This document shows positions 1-9,048 of a stretch of 64,000 bases of DNA, piece by piece (position 1 is the stretch's first letter; each line of letters opens with the position of its first letter). Below the pieces are notes generated by a model. It did not search any database, was not told the DNA's origin, and saw nothing but the letters and a program-made list of their open reading frames with translations. The DNA is from Nitrospirillum amazonense. Lineage in GTDB: Bacteria; Pseudomonadota; Alphaproteobacteria; Azospirillales; Azospirillaceae. A program made the translations under genes and the position numbers. Where the stretch lies: contig NZ_VITN01000009.1 of NCBI RefSeq assembly GCF_007828045.1, forward strand, positions 171,674 through 235,673, given 5' to 3'.

Positions 1-915
1 GACGGTCGAGTCCTTGTTGGCCTTGGTCACCATGATGGCGCGCGGCTGGCGCACGAAGGCGCGTACGTCCGGCGGCAGCTGGGAGAAGTAGCGCAGGCCG
101 TCGAAGACCGAGACCTCGTCATCGCGCAGGATGCCCAGGCCGGCGCCGGTCAGGATGTCCAGCGTGTCCTGTCCGTCCTCCTTGCCGAAGCGGTATTCGC
201 GCACGCCCAGGAAGATGAAGTGGTCGTCATCGATCCAGCGCAGGAAGTCCACGCCCTCCGCCACCTCGGCGGCGTCCAGGGCCTGGCTGTTCTTCCGCGA
301 TTCATCGATGGTTTCGGCCACGCGGCTGCGCATGGCCTCGAAATCCTCCACGGCGGCGCGCACGTCCGCCAGGACATGCACCAGGCCGGCGCGGACCTTT
401 TCCAGCAGTTCGGGCGAGGTCTGCTGGTCGACCTCGACATGCATGAAGCTTTCGGCGTGCGCATCGGCGGGGGCGGCGTGCGGCTCATACAGCTCGACCA
501 GGCGGCCATCGGCGTCGCGCTTCACCTTCACCACCGGGTGGATCACCAGGTGCACCGCCAGGCCGTGGCGGTTCAGTTCCGCCGAAACGCTGTCCACCAG
601 GAAGGGCATGTCGTCGTTGACGATCTCCACCACCGTGTGGGGGGCATGCCAGCCGTCCTGCTCCACCTTGGGATTGCAGACGCGCACCTGGGCGGTGCCG
701 GCCTTGCGCGCGGCGCCAAACTGCCACATGGCGATGGCGGCGCCGTACAGCTCGTCGCTGCTGCTGCGCAGGATGTCGTCAGGGGGCACGTTGGCGTAGA
801 ACTGCCGGACGAAACGTTCCGCCGTGGCGGCCTTTTCCCGAGACAGGCGATCCCGCACCTTGGCGGCGATCTGCTCGGTCAGTTCGGATTTGCGCTGTTC
901 TGCTTTGAGCGCCAT
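1..915 (-). CDS. NAD-specific glutamate dehydrogenase, large type (N-terminal part)
   Basis: This is the first 305 residues of a gene running off the left edge. It begins MALKAEQRKSELTEQIAAKV and contains the typical N-terminal region of the roughly 1600-residue NAD-dependent glutamate dehydrogenases (segments VVEIVNDDMPFLVDSVSAEL and FLRWIDDDHFIFLGVREYRF). That region carries ACT-like regulatory folds ahead of the catalytic domain, which is not in the window. The enzyme oxidatively deaminates glutamate to 2-oxoglutarate and ammonia in the cytoplasm. The ATG at 915 was chosen because the frame is open from there to the edge and no convincing in-frame start lies upstream. It is transcribed divergently from the NUDIX-type gene that follows. 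Family assignment is secure; the catalytic residues cannot be checked here. Confidence 0.93.
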   Translation of the reverse strand, partial: MALKAEQRKSELTEQIAAKVRDRLSREKAATAERFVRQFYANVPPDDILRSSSDELYGAAIAMWQFGAARKAGTAQVRVCNPKVEQDGWHAPHTVVEIVNDDMPFLVDSVSAELNRHGLAVHLVIHPVVKVKRDADGRLVELYEPHAAPADAHAESFMHVEVDQQTSPELLEKVRAGLVHVLADVRAAVEDFEAMRSRVAETIDESRKNSQALDAAEVAEGVDFLRWIDDDHFIFLGVREYRFGKEDGQDTLDILTGAGLGILRDDEVSVFDGLRYFSQLPPDVRAFVRQPRAIMVTKANKDSTV

Positions 916-1197
916 GGGTCTCTCTCCCGAAGTCGGACCTTCTCTCACGACATGTGGTTGCCACACGGCGGCCGGCCCGTTAATTCGCGGGGCCTACCAT
1001 AGGCAAATCATGGTGGGGAAACGAAGCGGCATCCTGCCGCCCAGGACAATAAGCAGATTGTCGTCTTTTAACAGGTGCCCGTGAACTTTCTCTTGCTGTC
1101 AAAAGCGTCTCGGACAACACATTCTGTCGCGCCCCGGGACGGGCCTCCGCCCCGGGCCCGGAAAAGGTGCCCAGAAAACAGATTTGGCGGGAGACTC

Positions 1198-2313
1198 GTG
1201 ACCAGCGCCCAGGCCCCTCAGCCCCAGCCCAGCCCGCAGGCCAATCCGCAGCCCATCTCGCAGCCCATGGGCGAGCGCGCCTCCATCGGCCTGACCGCCG
1301 TGATCGTGGCGGTGACGCGGGAGGTGCCGCGCGTGCTGGTGGTGCGCCGCCTGACCCATGACCTGGCGACGCCGCAGCAACAGGCCAGCGGCGACTGGGA
1401 CGCCCTGCCCTTCGGTCCCTTCGCGCCGGAGCGCCACCGCACCCTGGAACAGGGCCTGCGCCGCTGGGTGACGGAGCTGACGGGCCTGCCCCTGGGCTAT
1501 GTCGAGCAGCTCTACACCTTCGGCGACCGCTATCGCGACCTGCGCGAGGTGGATGGCGACGCCCGTGTTGTCTCCGTCGGTTACATCGCCCTGACGCGCG
1601 AGGCGCCGCTGTCGGGCTCGGGTGCCGCCGAGTGGCACGACTGGTACAGCTATTTCCCATGGGAGGATTGGCGCGACGGCCGGCCGGCCATGATCGCGCG
1701 CACCCTGCTGCCGGCGCTGGAACGCTGGGCCGACCATGATTCGGAATTGGCCGCCGCGCGCCGCGACCGGGTGCACACCACCTTCAGCCGCGACGACGAC
1801 GCCTGGGACTATGAACGGGTGCTGGAGCGGTATGAGCTGCTGTATGAGGCAGGCCTGGTGGCGGAGGCGCCGCGCGACCGCGCCGTGCTGGCCCGCCTGG
1901 CGCAGAACGGCAAGCTGCCGGCCGACGTGGCCGGCCTGTGGTCCGGCCCGGTGCAGCCCGAGGCGCAGGCCGCCACCGGCATCCCCATGGCCCAGGACAA
2001 CCGCCGCATCCTGGCGGCGGCGCTGGGGCGGGTGCGGGGCAAGCTGAAATACCGGCCGGTGGTGTTCGATCTGCTGCCGCCGCAGTTCACCCTGTTCCAG
2101 CTGCAGCGCCTGGTGGAGGCGCTGTCCGGCGTGCGCCTGCACAAGCAGAACTTCCGCCGCCTGCTGATCGCCGGCGGCTTGGTGGAGCCCACGGGCGCCC
2201 TGGAAGTGCGCACCGGCGGCCGCCCGGCGGAACTCTACCGCTTCCGCCGCGAAATCCTGCGCGAACGCGCCGCCGCCGGGGTTGGCCTGCCGACCATCCG
2301 CATCACGGAATAA
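1198..2313 (+). CDS. NrtR-like NUDIX/winged-helix protein
   Basis: A 371-residue protein. The first ~25 residues are a Gln/Pro-rich tail, followed by a NUDIX fold (about residues 28-170) and a C-terminal winged-helix domain (about 280-371, around FDLLPPQFTLFQLQRLVEAL). This layout matches the NrtR family of NAD-metabolism regulators, which sense ADP-ribose-type ligands. The NUDIX box is degenerate: where a catalytic REVxEExG is expected the sequence reads RRWVTELTG, so hydrolysis is unlikely and a sensor role is more plausible. The GTG at 1198 follows a GGGAGA ribosome-binding site; an ORF extension upstream to 1075 is low-complexity and improbable. No neighbouring NAD biosynthesis genes are present, so the regulatory target is unknown. 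Confidence 0.8.
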   Translation: MTSAQAPQPQPSPQANPQPISQPMGERASIGLTAVIVAVTREVPRVLVVRRLTHDLATPQQQASGDWDALPFGPFAPERHRTLEQGLRRWVTELTGLPLGYVEQLYTFGDRYRDLREVDGDARVVSVGYIALTREAPLSGSGAAEWHDWYSYFPWEDWRDGRPAMIARTLLPALERWADHDSELAAARRDRVHTTFSRDDDAWDYERVLERYELLYEAGLVAEAPRDRAVLARLAQNGKLPADVAGLWSGPVQPEAQAATGIPMAQDNRRILAAALGRVRGKLKYRPVVFDLLPPQFTLFQLQRLVEALSGVRLHKQNFRRLLIAGGLVEPTGALEVRTGGRPAELYRFRREILRERAAAGVGLPTIRITE

Positions 2314-2465
2314 GGATGGAGGCCAGGCGCACCTGGCCTCACCTCAAACGAAGCGCACCGGAGCGCAGCGACAAGGCCACGACCGTGGCCGCCGCAGCGA
2401 GACACCGAAGGGCGCAGCGAGGACAAGGCAAGGGCCCGGATGGGCCCGCCCGCCGTTTGAGGGAA

Positions 2466-2657
2466 TTACTCTAAATAAGCATCCACCTCGGCGGCGGCGC
2501 GGTCCAGCGGCCAGTCCAGGCGGTCGATGATCTGTTCGACGGCGGTGTCGGCGTCCAGCGTCCGGCGGCCCAGCCGGTCCAGGATATCGTTCAGCACGTT
2601 TTCCTCCGCCACCGTGGCCGGGGCGTAGGACTTCAGGATCTCAAGCGCCTTGCTCAT
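2466..2657 (-). CDS. Small hypothetical protein (63 aa)
   Basis: The protein starts MSKALEILKSYAPATVAEEN and is helical and acidic, with no recognised domain, signal peptide or membrane segment. It has a heptad-like pattern of Leu/Ile (ILNDILDRL, QIIDRL) that would suit a small helical bundle. It sits alone between convergent genes, with high third-position GC that supports real coding. The ~150 bp between the NrtR-like stop and this gene's stop contains runs rich in GCGCAGCGA and shows no gene. Function unknown. Confidence 0.6.
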   Translation of the reverse strand: MSKALEILKSYAPATVAEENVLNDILDRLGRRTLDADTAVEQIIDRLDWPLDRAAAEVDAYLE

Positions 2658-2797
2658 GGGACTGCCGGACTCGCTTCTGTATTGCGACTATGGGGGCAGG
2701 GTTTATAACACGCCCCGCCCGCCCCCGCATCGCCGCTGCCGCCCCTGGCCAAACGTTTGGCCCCGGCGTGACATGTGCACATCACCCCGGGGCCACA

Positions 2798-4189
2798 TCA
2801 CCCCCGGCGGAAGCGGGCCGCGACCTCCAGGTGGGGGGACCACAGGAACTGGTCCACCGGCACCAGCCGTTCCAGCACGTAGCCGCCCTCCAGCAGCAGG
2901 GCGGCGTCGCGGGCGAAGCTGACCGGGTTGCAGGAGATGGCGACCACCACCGGCACACGGGATGCAGCCAGCGCCGCCGCCTGGGACGCGGCGCCAGCGC
3001 GCGGCGGGTCGAAGATCACTGCCTGGTAGGCCGACAATTCCGCCGGGGACAAGGGTTCCTTGAACAGGTCGCGGCGTTCCACCGTCACGGGATGGCCGCC
3101 GCCGGCCATGCGGGCCGCCGCCTTCAGCGCCGTGAGGGCCGGCCCATCCCCCTCCACCGCGTGAACGGGCGCCAGTGTGGCCAGGGGGAAGGTCAGTGTG
3201 CCGCTGCCGGCAAACAGGTCGGCGATCCGTGCCGCCCCCTTGGCCCCGGCCAAAGCCTCCGCCACCAGCGCGGCCTCGCCCTCGGCGCTGGCCTGCAGGA
3301 AGGATCCGGCGGGCGGCGACACCGCCACCGGACCGAAGCGCACCACGCCGGTGCGGCGCAGGGCGATGGGCTCCGCCGGCGCGCCCGGCCGCTTGGACCA
3401 GCTGAGGCGGGCCAGGTCATGCGCCTCGGCGAAGGCGCCCAGCTTTTCCAGGGCGTTCAGGTCGGGCTGCGGCAGGCCCACCAGCAGAACGTCCGGCCCA
3501 TCGTCCAGCAGGGTCAGCGCCACGTCCAGTGTATGCTCGTCCGGCAGCAGGTCCAGCAGCAGGGAGCGCAAGGGGGCGATCAGCGCCATGAGGCGCGGCG
3601 CCAGCACCGTGCATTCCTCGATATCCACCAGGCGGTGGCTGGCGCGCTCATTGAAGCCCAGCCAAAGGCGCCGGCCCCGGCGGGCGGCGGCCAGCACAGC
3701 GCGGCGACGGGCATGGGGCGGCGTGCGCGCCAGCGGGGCCATGGGAAGGTCGGTGATACCGACGCGGCTCAGCGCGTGGCGCAGTTGCTCCACCTTCCAG
3801 GCGCCGTAGGTGTCGGCGTCCATGTGCTGCAGGGTGCAGCCGCCGCAGATGCCGAAGTGGCGGCAGGCGGGGTCGGCCCGGCCCGGCCCCTCGGCCAGCA
3901 GCGACACCGGCTCCACCAGCCAGCCCTCGCCCCGCTGCTGGGCGAAGCGCACCATCAGCCGGTCGCCCACCAGGGTCTGGGGCACGAACAGGCGGTGGTT
4001 CGGGCCGTAGGGCTCCTGCCAGTGGGCCACGCCGTCGCCCAGGGCGCCCACGCTTTCCACCGTGATCTCGACGGGGCCGCTGGTCGGGGGTTCCACCGGC
4101 GGACGGGCGGCGGGGCGGCGGGACTGGTGGCGACCGGCGGAGGGCTTGCCGCGCGCGGGGGTGGGCCCGGGGGGGGAACGGCGGCTCAC
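2798..4189 (-). CDS. rlmD: 23S rRNA (uracil-C5)-methyltransferase, RlmD/TrmA family
   Basis: A 463-residue SAM-dependent RNA m5U methyltransferase. A basic, Pro-rich tail is followed by a TRAM-like domain (VEITVESVGALGDGVAH). The iron-sulfur cysteines lie in CRHFGICGGC and later in IEECTVL. The SAM-binding loop is ADLFAGSGTLTF, followed by FDPPRAGA and the catalytic-cysteine motif SCNPVSFARD. The GTG start at 4189 overlaps the thioesterase TGA (GTGA), giving translational coupling; a longer ORF to 4327 would only add out-of-family sequence read through the thioesterase gene. The enzyme is expected to methylate 23S rRNA at the position equivalent to U1939. The exact target in this group is inferred, since RlmC and TrmA share the fold. 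Confidence 0.88.
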   Translation of the reverse strand: MSRRSPPGPTPARGKPSAGRHQSRRPAARPPVEPPTSGPVEITVESVGALGDGVAHWQEPYGPNHRLFVPQTLVGDRLMVRFAQQRGEGWLVEPVSLLAEGPGRADPACRHFGICGGCTLQHMDADTYGAWKVEQLRHALSRVGITDLPMAPLARTPPHARRRAVLAAARRGRRLWLGFNERASHRLVDIEECTVLAPRLMALIAPLRSLLLDLLPDEHTLDVALTLLDDGPDVLLVGLPQPDLNALEKLGAFAEAHDLARLSWSKRPGAPAEPIALRRTGVVRFGPVAVSPPAGSFLQASAEGEAALVAEALAGAKGAARIADLFAGSGTLTFPLATLAPVHAVEGDGPALTALKAAARMAGGGHPVTVERRDLFKEPLSPAELSAYQAVIFDPPRAGAASQAAALAASRVPVVVAISCNPVSFARDAALLLEGGYVLERLVPVDQFLWSPHLEVAARFRRG

Positions 4190-4653
4190 AGGAAGCTCTC
4201 CATGACAGGGCGCAGGTCGTCCGGAATGGGTGTTGGGCGGTGGCTGTCGACATCCACCAGGACGGAGACGGACAGGGCGGTGGCGTGGCAACGGCCGCCG
4301 ACGAACAGGCCGCTGCCCGTCGTCCACGACGTGCGGCCCAGGCGCACCAGGCGGGTGCCGACGCGCACGGCGTTGGGGTAGGTGATCTCCGCCAGGTAAT
4401 CGAGGGTGATCTTGCGCATCACGATGGCATGGCGGTCAAAACCCACCCGGCGGCGCAGGGCCTGGTGCAGCGCCACGCGCCCCGATTCGAAATAGACCCC
4501 GAAGGCGTTGTTGTTGACATGGCCCACTGGGTCCAGGTCGTTGAAACGCACATGCTCATCCGTCCAGAAACGATAGCTGCCGGCGTCGGCCAGGTCGAAG
4601 GGCGGGTCGGCCGCGTCGCTGGAGGCAGACGGAAACGGGGGCGGGACGGACAC
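4186..4653 (-). CDS. Hotdog-fold acyl-CoA thioesterase (YbgC/4HBT type)
   Basis: A 155-residue single hotdog domain. The family's catalytic loop is seen as RFNDLDPVGHVNNNAFGVYF, with the Asp that activates water and the HVNN motif. The first ~30 residues are a variable tail. Members hydrolyse acyl-CoA thioesters in the cytoplasm; the substrate cannot be told from sequence. It is the upstream gene of a two-gene unit, and its TGA overlaps the GTG of the rRNA methyltransferase. The pairing is positional and does not imply a shared pathway. Confidence 0.88.
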   Translation of the reverse strand: MSVPPPFPSASSDAADPPFDLADAGSYRFWTDEHVRFNDLDPVGHVNNNAFGVYFESGRVALHQALRRRVGFDRHAIVMRKITLDYLAEITYPNAVRVGTRLVRLGRTSWTTGSGLFVGGRCHATALSVSVLVDVDSHRPTPIPDDLRPVMESFL

Positions 4654-4810
4654 GGGCGTTAAGTTCCTGTGACGGGGCGGGGTTCGCCCCAGGGATTAGG
4701 GGTATGGAACCGGTTTTGGCAAGCGGGGCGGCGTGACGACACCCGGCAAGGGTGCTATAGCTGCCCATCATCTGATCCATACACCCCTATTATCACAGTG
4801 AAGGTCTGCC

Positions 4811-5050
4811 ATGAGCGACACCAACAACTCCACCGCGGAAGCCCTGTTCGAGAAGGCGCTGAGCGTCGCGGAAAAGCATCTTGAGGCGGCGCTCAAGGAG
4901 GCGGGCCCCCTGGCCGCCTATGTGGCGGTCGCCATGATCGAAGTGGCCGTCAACCAGGCGGTGGAAGAGACCACGCACCAGGACGTGGTGGACATGCTGC
5001 ACGACCTGGCCAACCAGATCGAGCAGGACGCCGACGAGGAAGAGGAATAA
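4811..5050 (+). CDS. Small acidic hypothetical protein (79 aa)
   Basis: Begins MSDTNNSTAEALFEKALSVA and ends in a run of acidic residues (DADEEEE). It is predicted to be helical, with one mildly hydrophobic stretch (AAYVAVAMIEVAVNQAV) that could be an amphipathic helix or a weak membrane segment. The start is an ATG preceded by AAGG. It is divergent from the thioesterase. No family recognised. Confidence 0.65.
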   Translation: MSDTNNSTAEALFEKALSVAEKHLEAALKEAGPLAAYVAVAMIEVAVNQAVEETTHQDVVDMLHDLANQIEQDADEEEE

Positions 5051-5562
5051 TCGTCGCCTTCCTCACGGCCGATTGAGAGTTTGCTGGCGGCGCCGGCGCC
5101 CGCCCCTTTCCGCCCTGTTCCCGGGGTGGCGATGGGGTGGCGCCGGCGTTGTTGCTTTTTTGGGGGCCCAATTGGGGAAGATGGGGCGAAGCCTAAAAAT
5201 TGGGCAATTCCCGCACAGTTTGCCGCCAACGGCACAGATATTTGATGGCGCTTGGCGCTAAGCCATTGATCATTTTGTTAATCTCTTTCTATTTTTGATG
5301 AAAATCAGCCTATTCTTTAGGCTCATGGGGTGTTGCACCCTTCCGGCGCGCCCAATTCCGCCCATTAAATAATCACCCACCGTCATACCCAGAGAAGCCC
5401 AAGGCCCCGGACCGCGACCGGATGTATCGCGGCACGAAGTTTGAAAGAGGGGGCGGCGCGCTTTTCGGGGCGCGGGTTCGCGGATAGCCGGCGGACCAGG
5501 GCCGGTGACGGCCCCCTGCCGCCGGCGGTGCCTGGGAATGGGATGTTGGAATGGGGTGTGGG
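5051..5562. other. Intergenic region upstream of amtB
   Basis: About 510 bp without a convincing gene. The middle part (5190-5330) is clearly more AT-rich than its surroundings and should hold the amtB promoter. A short stem (GCCTA, TTCTT loop, TAGGC) is present near 5309-5323. I looked for a sigma-54 type GG-N10-GC promoter, as expected for nitrogen control, and found no good match. Confidence 0.4.
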
Positions 5563-6957
5563 ATGAGCGGTTTGGGTAGGCGTTTCCTGGGACTGGGCGC
5601 ATGCGCGCTGGCGGCGGGCCTGCCCGCGCTGGCCATGGCGCAGGATGCGGCGGCCCCCGCCGCGGCCGCGACGGCCCCCACCATCAGCGGCGGCGACACG
5701 GCGTGGATGCTGATGTCCACGGCCCTGGTGCTGATGATGACCATTCCCGGCCTGGCGCTGTTCTACGGCGGCATGGTGCGCAAGTTCAACGTGCTGGCCA
5801 TGGTGATGCAAAGCTTCACCATCACCTGTCTGGTGACGGTCATCTGGGCGCTGGTGGGGTACAGCCTGTCCTTCACCGCCGCCAGCGACGCCGCCGACGC
5901 CAAGGAATTCATTGGCGGCTTCAGCCGCGTGCTGCTGGCGGGCATGGACCCGACCGGCACCCACGCCCTGGCCCCGACGATCCCGGAGCCGGTATTCATG
6001 ATGTACCAGATGACCTTCGCGATCATCACGCCGGCCCTCATCACCGGCGCCTTCGCCGATCGCATGAAGTTTTCCTCCATGCTGGTGTTCATCACCCTGT
6101 GGTCGCTGCTGGTCTACGCCCCGGTGGCCCACACCGTGTGGCATCCCAACGGCTTCATGGCCAAGCTGGGCGTGCTGGACTTCGCCGGCGGCACCGTCGT
6201 GCACATCAACGCCGGCATCGCCGGCCTAGTGGCCTGCCTGGTGATCGGCAAGCGCAAGGGCTACCCCAACGCCGACTTCAGCCCGCACAACCTGGTGCTG
6301 AGCCTCATCGGCGCCTCGCTGCTGTGGGTGGGCTGGTTCGGTTTCAACGCCGGTTCGGCCCTGACGGCCGGTCCGCGCGCCGGCATGGCCATGACCGTGA
6401 CCCAGGTCGCCACCGCCGCGGCGGCGCTGGCCTGGGTGTTCGTCGAGTGGGCGGTTAAGGGCAAGCCCTCGGTCCTGGGCATCATCTCGGGCGCCGTGGC
6501 CGGCCTGGTGGCCATCACCCCGGCCGCCGGCTTCGTCGACACCGTCGGCGCCTTCGCCATCGGCATCGCCGCCGGCGTCATCTGCTTCTTCACCGCCACA
6601 TCCATGAAGCGCGCCCTGGGCTATGACGACAGCCTGGACGCCTTCGGCGTGCACGGCATCGGTGGTATCGTCGGCGCCATCCTGACCGGCGTGTTCGCCA
6701 AGATGTCCATCGCCAACAGCGAGGGCGCCTTCGCCACCACCCTGAAAGACGCGCCGGACACGAAGCTGGGCCTGATCGAGGGCAATGTCGGCCAGGTCAT
6801 CACCCAGCTGGAGGGGGTGGCCTTCACCGTCGTGTGGTGCGCCGTCATCACCTTCATCCTGCTGAAAATCATCGACCTGGTGATCGGCCTGCGCGTCGAT
6901 GAGGACATCGAGCGCGACGGCCTGGACATCGCCCTGCACGGCGAGTCCATTCACTAA
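5563..6957 (+). CDS. amtB: Ammonium transporter AmtB
   Basis: A 464-residue Amt/MEP/Rh channel with a cleavable signal peptide (FLGLGACALAAGLPALAMAQ) and eleven expected membrane helices. Both pore histidines of the family are visible, in GTVVHINAGIAGL and DAFGVHGIGGIVG, along with the signature around DFAGGTVVHIN. It conducts ammonia/ammonium across the inner membrane. The ATG at 5563 was preferred because GGGG lies at a suitable distance; the ATG at 5551 is an in-frame alternative adding four residues. Unusually, no glnK (PII) gene precedes it. A strong terminator follows. A role in feeding the glutamate dehydrogenase/asparaginase nitrogen economy nearby is only suggestive. Confidence 0.96.
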   Translation: MSGLGRRFLGLGACALAAGLPALAMAQDAAAPAAAATAPTISGGDTAWMLMSTALVLMMTIPGLALFYGGMVRKFNVLAMVMQSFTITCLVTVIWALVGYSLSFTAASDAADAKEFIGGFSRVLLAGMDPTGTHALAPTIPEPVFMMYQMTFAIITPALITGAFADRMKFSSMLVFITLWSLLVYAPVAHTVWHPNGFMAKLGVLDFAGGTVVHINAGIAGLVACLVIGKRKGYPNADFSPHNLVLSLIGASLLWVGWFGFNAGSALTAGPRAGMAMTVTQVATAAAALAWVFVEWAVKGKPSVLGIISGAVAGLVAITPAAGFVDTVGAFAIGIAAGVICFFTATSMKRALGYDDSLDAFGVHGIGGIVGAILTGVFAKMSIANSEGAFATTLKDAPDTKLGLIEGNVGQVITQLEGVAFTVVWCAVITFILLKIIDLVIGLRVDEDIERDGLDIALHGESIH

Positions 6958-6993
6958 AAGGGGCCACTAAAAAGGCGGGGCAGCCCAAAACGG

Positions 6994-7028
6994 AAACCGC
7001 CGCCGGGGGCGACCTCGGCGGCGGTTTT
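6994..7028 (+). terminator. Rho-independent terminator after amtB
   Basis: A GC-rich inverted repeat (AAACCGCCGCCG paired with CGGCGGCGGTTTT) with a short loop ends in four T residues, 36 bp after the amtB stop. The AAAAC on the opposite flank means it may also work for the convergent asparaginase gene. Confidence 0.8.
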
Positions 7029-7053
7029 CATCGGCGCGTCAATCGGGGGGCGA

Positions 7054-8175
7054 TCACCCCGCCGCCGCTGCGGTGGGGCGGATTTCGCCGACGGTCTCGC
7101 CCTTGCGGCTGGTGACGGGGGCGACGGCCAGGGTGGCCACGCCGTCCCACACCGTGTCGGGCAGCACGCCCAGGCGCTTCAGCACCGCCGCCATGGCCGG
7201 GCCGGCGGCGCGGGGCGCCCCGTCCTCGATCTTCAGCGCGATGCCCAGACCGTGTTCCGGCAGCACGGCGCAGCACACACCCTCCGCCCCCGACTTCAGC
7301 AGCACGGCCGAGTTGGCGGCGCGCATGACCTCGGTGTCGAAGTTGCCGGTGCCACCCACCAGTTCGGGATGCCTGCCCCAGGCGCGGCGCAGGCGCATCA
7401 CCGCCTCCGCCCGCCGGTCGGGCAGGCTGTCGGGGTCGGCCAGCCGGGCCATGCCCAGGGCCAGGGCGCCCAGGGGCAGGCCGATGGTGGGGATGGAGCA
7501 GCCATCGACGCCCCAGGGTGCGCGGCTAAGGTCGTGGCCCGTCACCTGCTCGATGACGCCCAGGATACGCTGCTGCACCGGGTGCTGGTACCGGACATAG
7601 CCCGCCAGCTTCTCTCCTTTATGCTTGGCCACGGCCAGGAAGCCGGTGTGCTTGCCGGAGCAGTTGTTGTGCAGGGCGGTGGGCTTCTGCCCCGCCGCCA
7701 GCAAGGCGGCCGCCGTCGGCTCATGCGTCGGCAGGTGGGCGCCGCATTCCAGGTCATCCGCCGACAGGCCCAGCCGGTCCAGCCAGGCGGCCACGCGTTC
7801 GGTGTGCATGGCCTCTCCCTGGTGGGAGGCGCAGGCGAGCGCCAGTTCCTCATCCGTCACGGCGTAGGCGTCGGCCGCCCCGCTTTCGATCAGGGGGATG
7901 GCCTGCAAGGCCTTGTTGGAGGAGCGGGGATAGACCAGGCCATCGACGTCGCCCCAGTGGGCCACCACGCGGGCGCCGGCGTCGACGACGACCACGCGGC
8001 CGCGATGCCGGGATTCCACCATGGACCCGCGCGTCACCTCCACCAGGATGGGGGCGTCGGAACGGTCGGGGATGTCCACCTGGCGCACGGTCGCCTGGCC
8101 TTGGGGGGCGGGCTGGTGGTCATGGCCACAGCAGCCGTCGCCGTGGTGGTGATCATGGTCGTCGTGGTCGTGCAT
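7054..8175 (-). CDS. Asparaginase, Rhizobium type (Asparaginase_II family), with His-rich N-terminus
   Basis: A 373-residue member of the zinc-containing class of L-asparaginases known from Rhizobium etli, which turn asparagine into aspartate and ammonia. Active-site elements of that class are visible: the Ser-Lys tandem in PRSSNKALQ, the zinc ligands Cys/Lys in NNCSGKHTGF, and the later Cys in GVDGCSIPT. It carries an N-terminal extension, MHDHDDHDHHHGDGCCGHDH, with eight His and two Cys, a metal-binding tail not normal for the family. A start at 8175 is needed to include the tail; no other ATG lies before the domain (about residue 42 on), so the tail is probably genuine. It converges on amtB. 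Confidence 0.88.
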   Translation of the reverse strand: MHDHDDHDHHHGDGCCGHDHQPAPQGQATVRQVDIPDRSDAPILVEVTRGSMVESRHRGRVVVVDAGARVVAHWGDVDGLVYPRSSNKALQAIPLIESGAADAYAVTDEELALACASHQGEAMHTERVAAWLDRLGLSADDLECGAHLPTHEPTAAALLAAGQKPTALHNNCSGKHTGFLAVAKHKGEKLAGYVRYQHPVQQRILGVIEQVTGHDLSRAPWGVDGCSIPTIGLPLGALALGMARLADPDSLPDRRAEAVMRLRRAWGRHPELVGGTGNFDTEVMRAANSAVLLKSGAEGVCCAVLPEHGLGIALKIEDGAPRAAGPAMAAVLKRLGVLPDTVWDGVATLAVAPVTSRKGETVGEIRPTAAAAG

Positions 8176-8303
8176 GACCAGGCGCTCCGCCCTTGGGGTT
8201 CGTTGAGGTCCGCGTTCTCCCCCGGCCGGGGCATGACTGCAATCCTGTTTCCCGGGGGGCTGGAACCTTGCCCAAGCGGCTTGCCTTGTGCAAGGTGCGC
8301 GAC

Positions 8304-8870
8304 ATGCGTGGATATTTCGCCCTGGGCGCCGAGGGGATCAGCAAGTCGGGCAACATCGGGACCATCATGCGCTCCGGCCATGCGTTCGGGGCGAGCTTTG
8401 TGTTCACCGTGAACGCCGCCTTGGACCTGGATGAGATGAACCGGGTCGACACCTCGGGCGGCCAGGACCATGTTCCGCTCTATACCTATCCCAGCGTCTC
8501 GGCCATGACCCTGCCGGAAGGCTGCACCCTGGTGGGTGTGGAACTGACGGACGACGCCGTGGACCTGCCCAGCTTCCGCCATCCCTTGCGGGCCGCCTAT
8601 GTCCTGGGGCCGGAGCGCGGCAGTTTGTCGCCGGCCATGCAGGCGCGCTGCGACCATGTCATCAAGATCCCCATCAAGTTCTGCGTCAACGTGGCCGTGG
8701 CCGCCGCCATCGTCATGTACGACCGCATGATCTCGCTGGGCCGTTTCGCCGAGCGCCCGGTGCGCGCCGGCGGCCCGGTCGAACCCGCACCCACCCATGT
8801 CCACGGCCGGCAGAAGGTCCGCAACGTGGACAGCAAGCGCATGCGCCCCCTGCTAGGCGGTTGGGAATAA
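8304..8870 (+). CDS. SPOUT-class (TrmH family) RNA 2'-O-methyltransferase
   Basis: A 188-residue SpoU/TrmH domain with the three knot motifs in order: motif 1 SGNIGTIMRSGHAFGA, motif 2 YVLGPERGSLS, and motif 3 IPIKFCVNVAVAAAIVMYDR. These bind SAM in the trefoil knot. The start is the ATG beginning MRGYFALGAEG; the frame is open further upstream (to 8193), but that part has no family similarity and overlaps the divergent promoter region. The C-terminal tail (GRQKVRNVDSKRMRPLLGGW) is basic and may contact RNA. Which tRNA or rRNA is methylated is unknown. Confidence 0.82.
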   Translation: MRGYFALGAEGISKSGNIGTIMRSGHAFGASFVFTVNAALDLDEMNRVDTSGGQDHVPLYTYPSVSAMTLPEGCTLVGVELTDDAVDLPSFRHPLRAAYVLGPERGSLSPAMQARCDHVIKIPIKFCVNVAVAAAIVMYDRMISLGRFAERPVRAGGPVEPAPTHVHGRQKVRNVDSKRMRPLLGGWE

Positions 8871-9048
8871 GCGTCCTGGCCGTCTGGGAATAAGTCCCGG
8901 TCTTCCCTATATTATCGGTCTCAAGTGGCTTACCCGCCGCCGCCCTCCCGCGACCCGCCCCAGGGTCCCGGGCGGCCTTTCCTTCGCGGTCGCGGATTCC
9001 TTCACCGTCCGGCCTTACGCGAGGCCGGCATCAGAGGAGACCGATGCC

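Noticed and set aside
2320..2465. GCGCAGCGA-rich repeats after the NrtR-like gene
   Set aside because: Imperfect, short, and without a stem or known repeat family; no clear function.
5060..5550. Search for a sigma-54/NtrC promoter before amtB
   Set aside because: No GG-N10-GC element with consensus flanks was found; reporting one would be forced.
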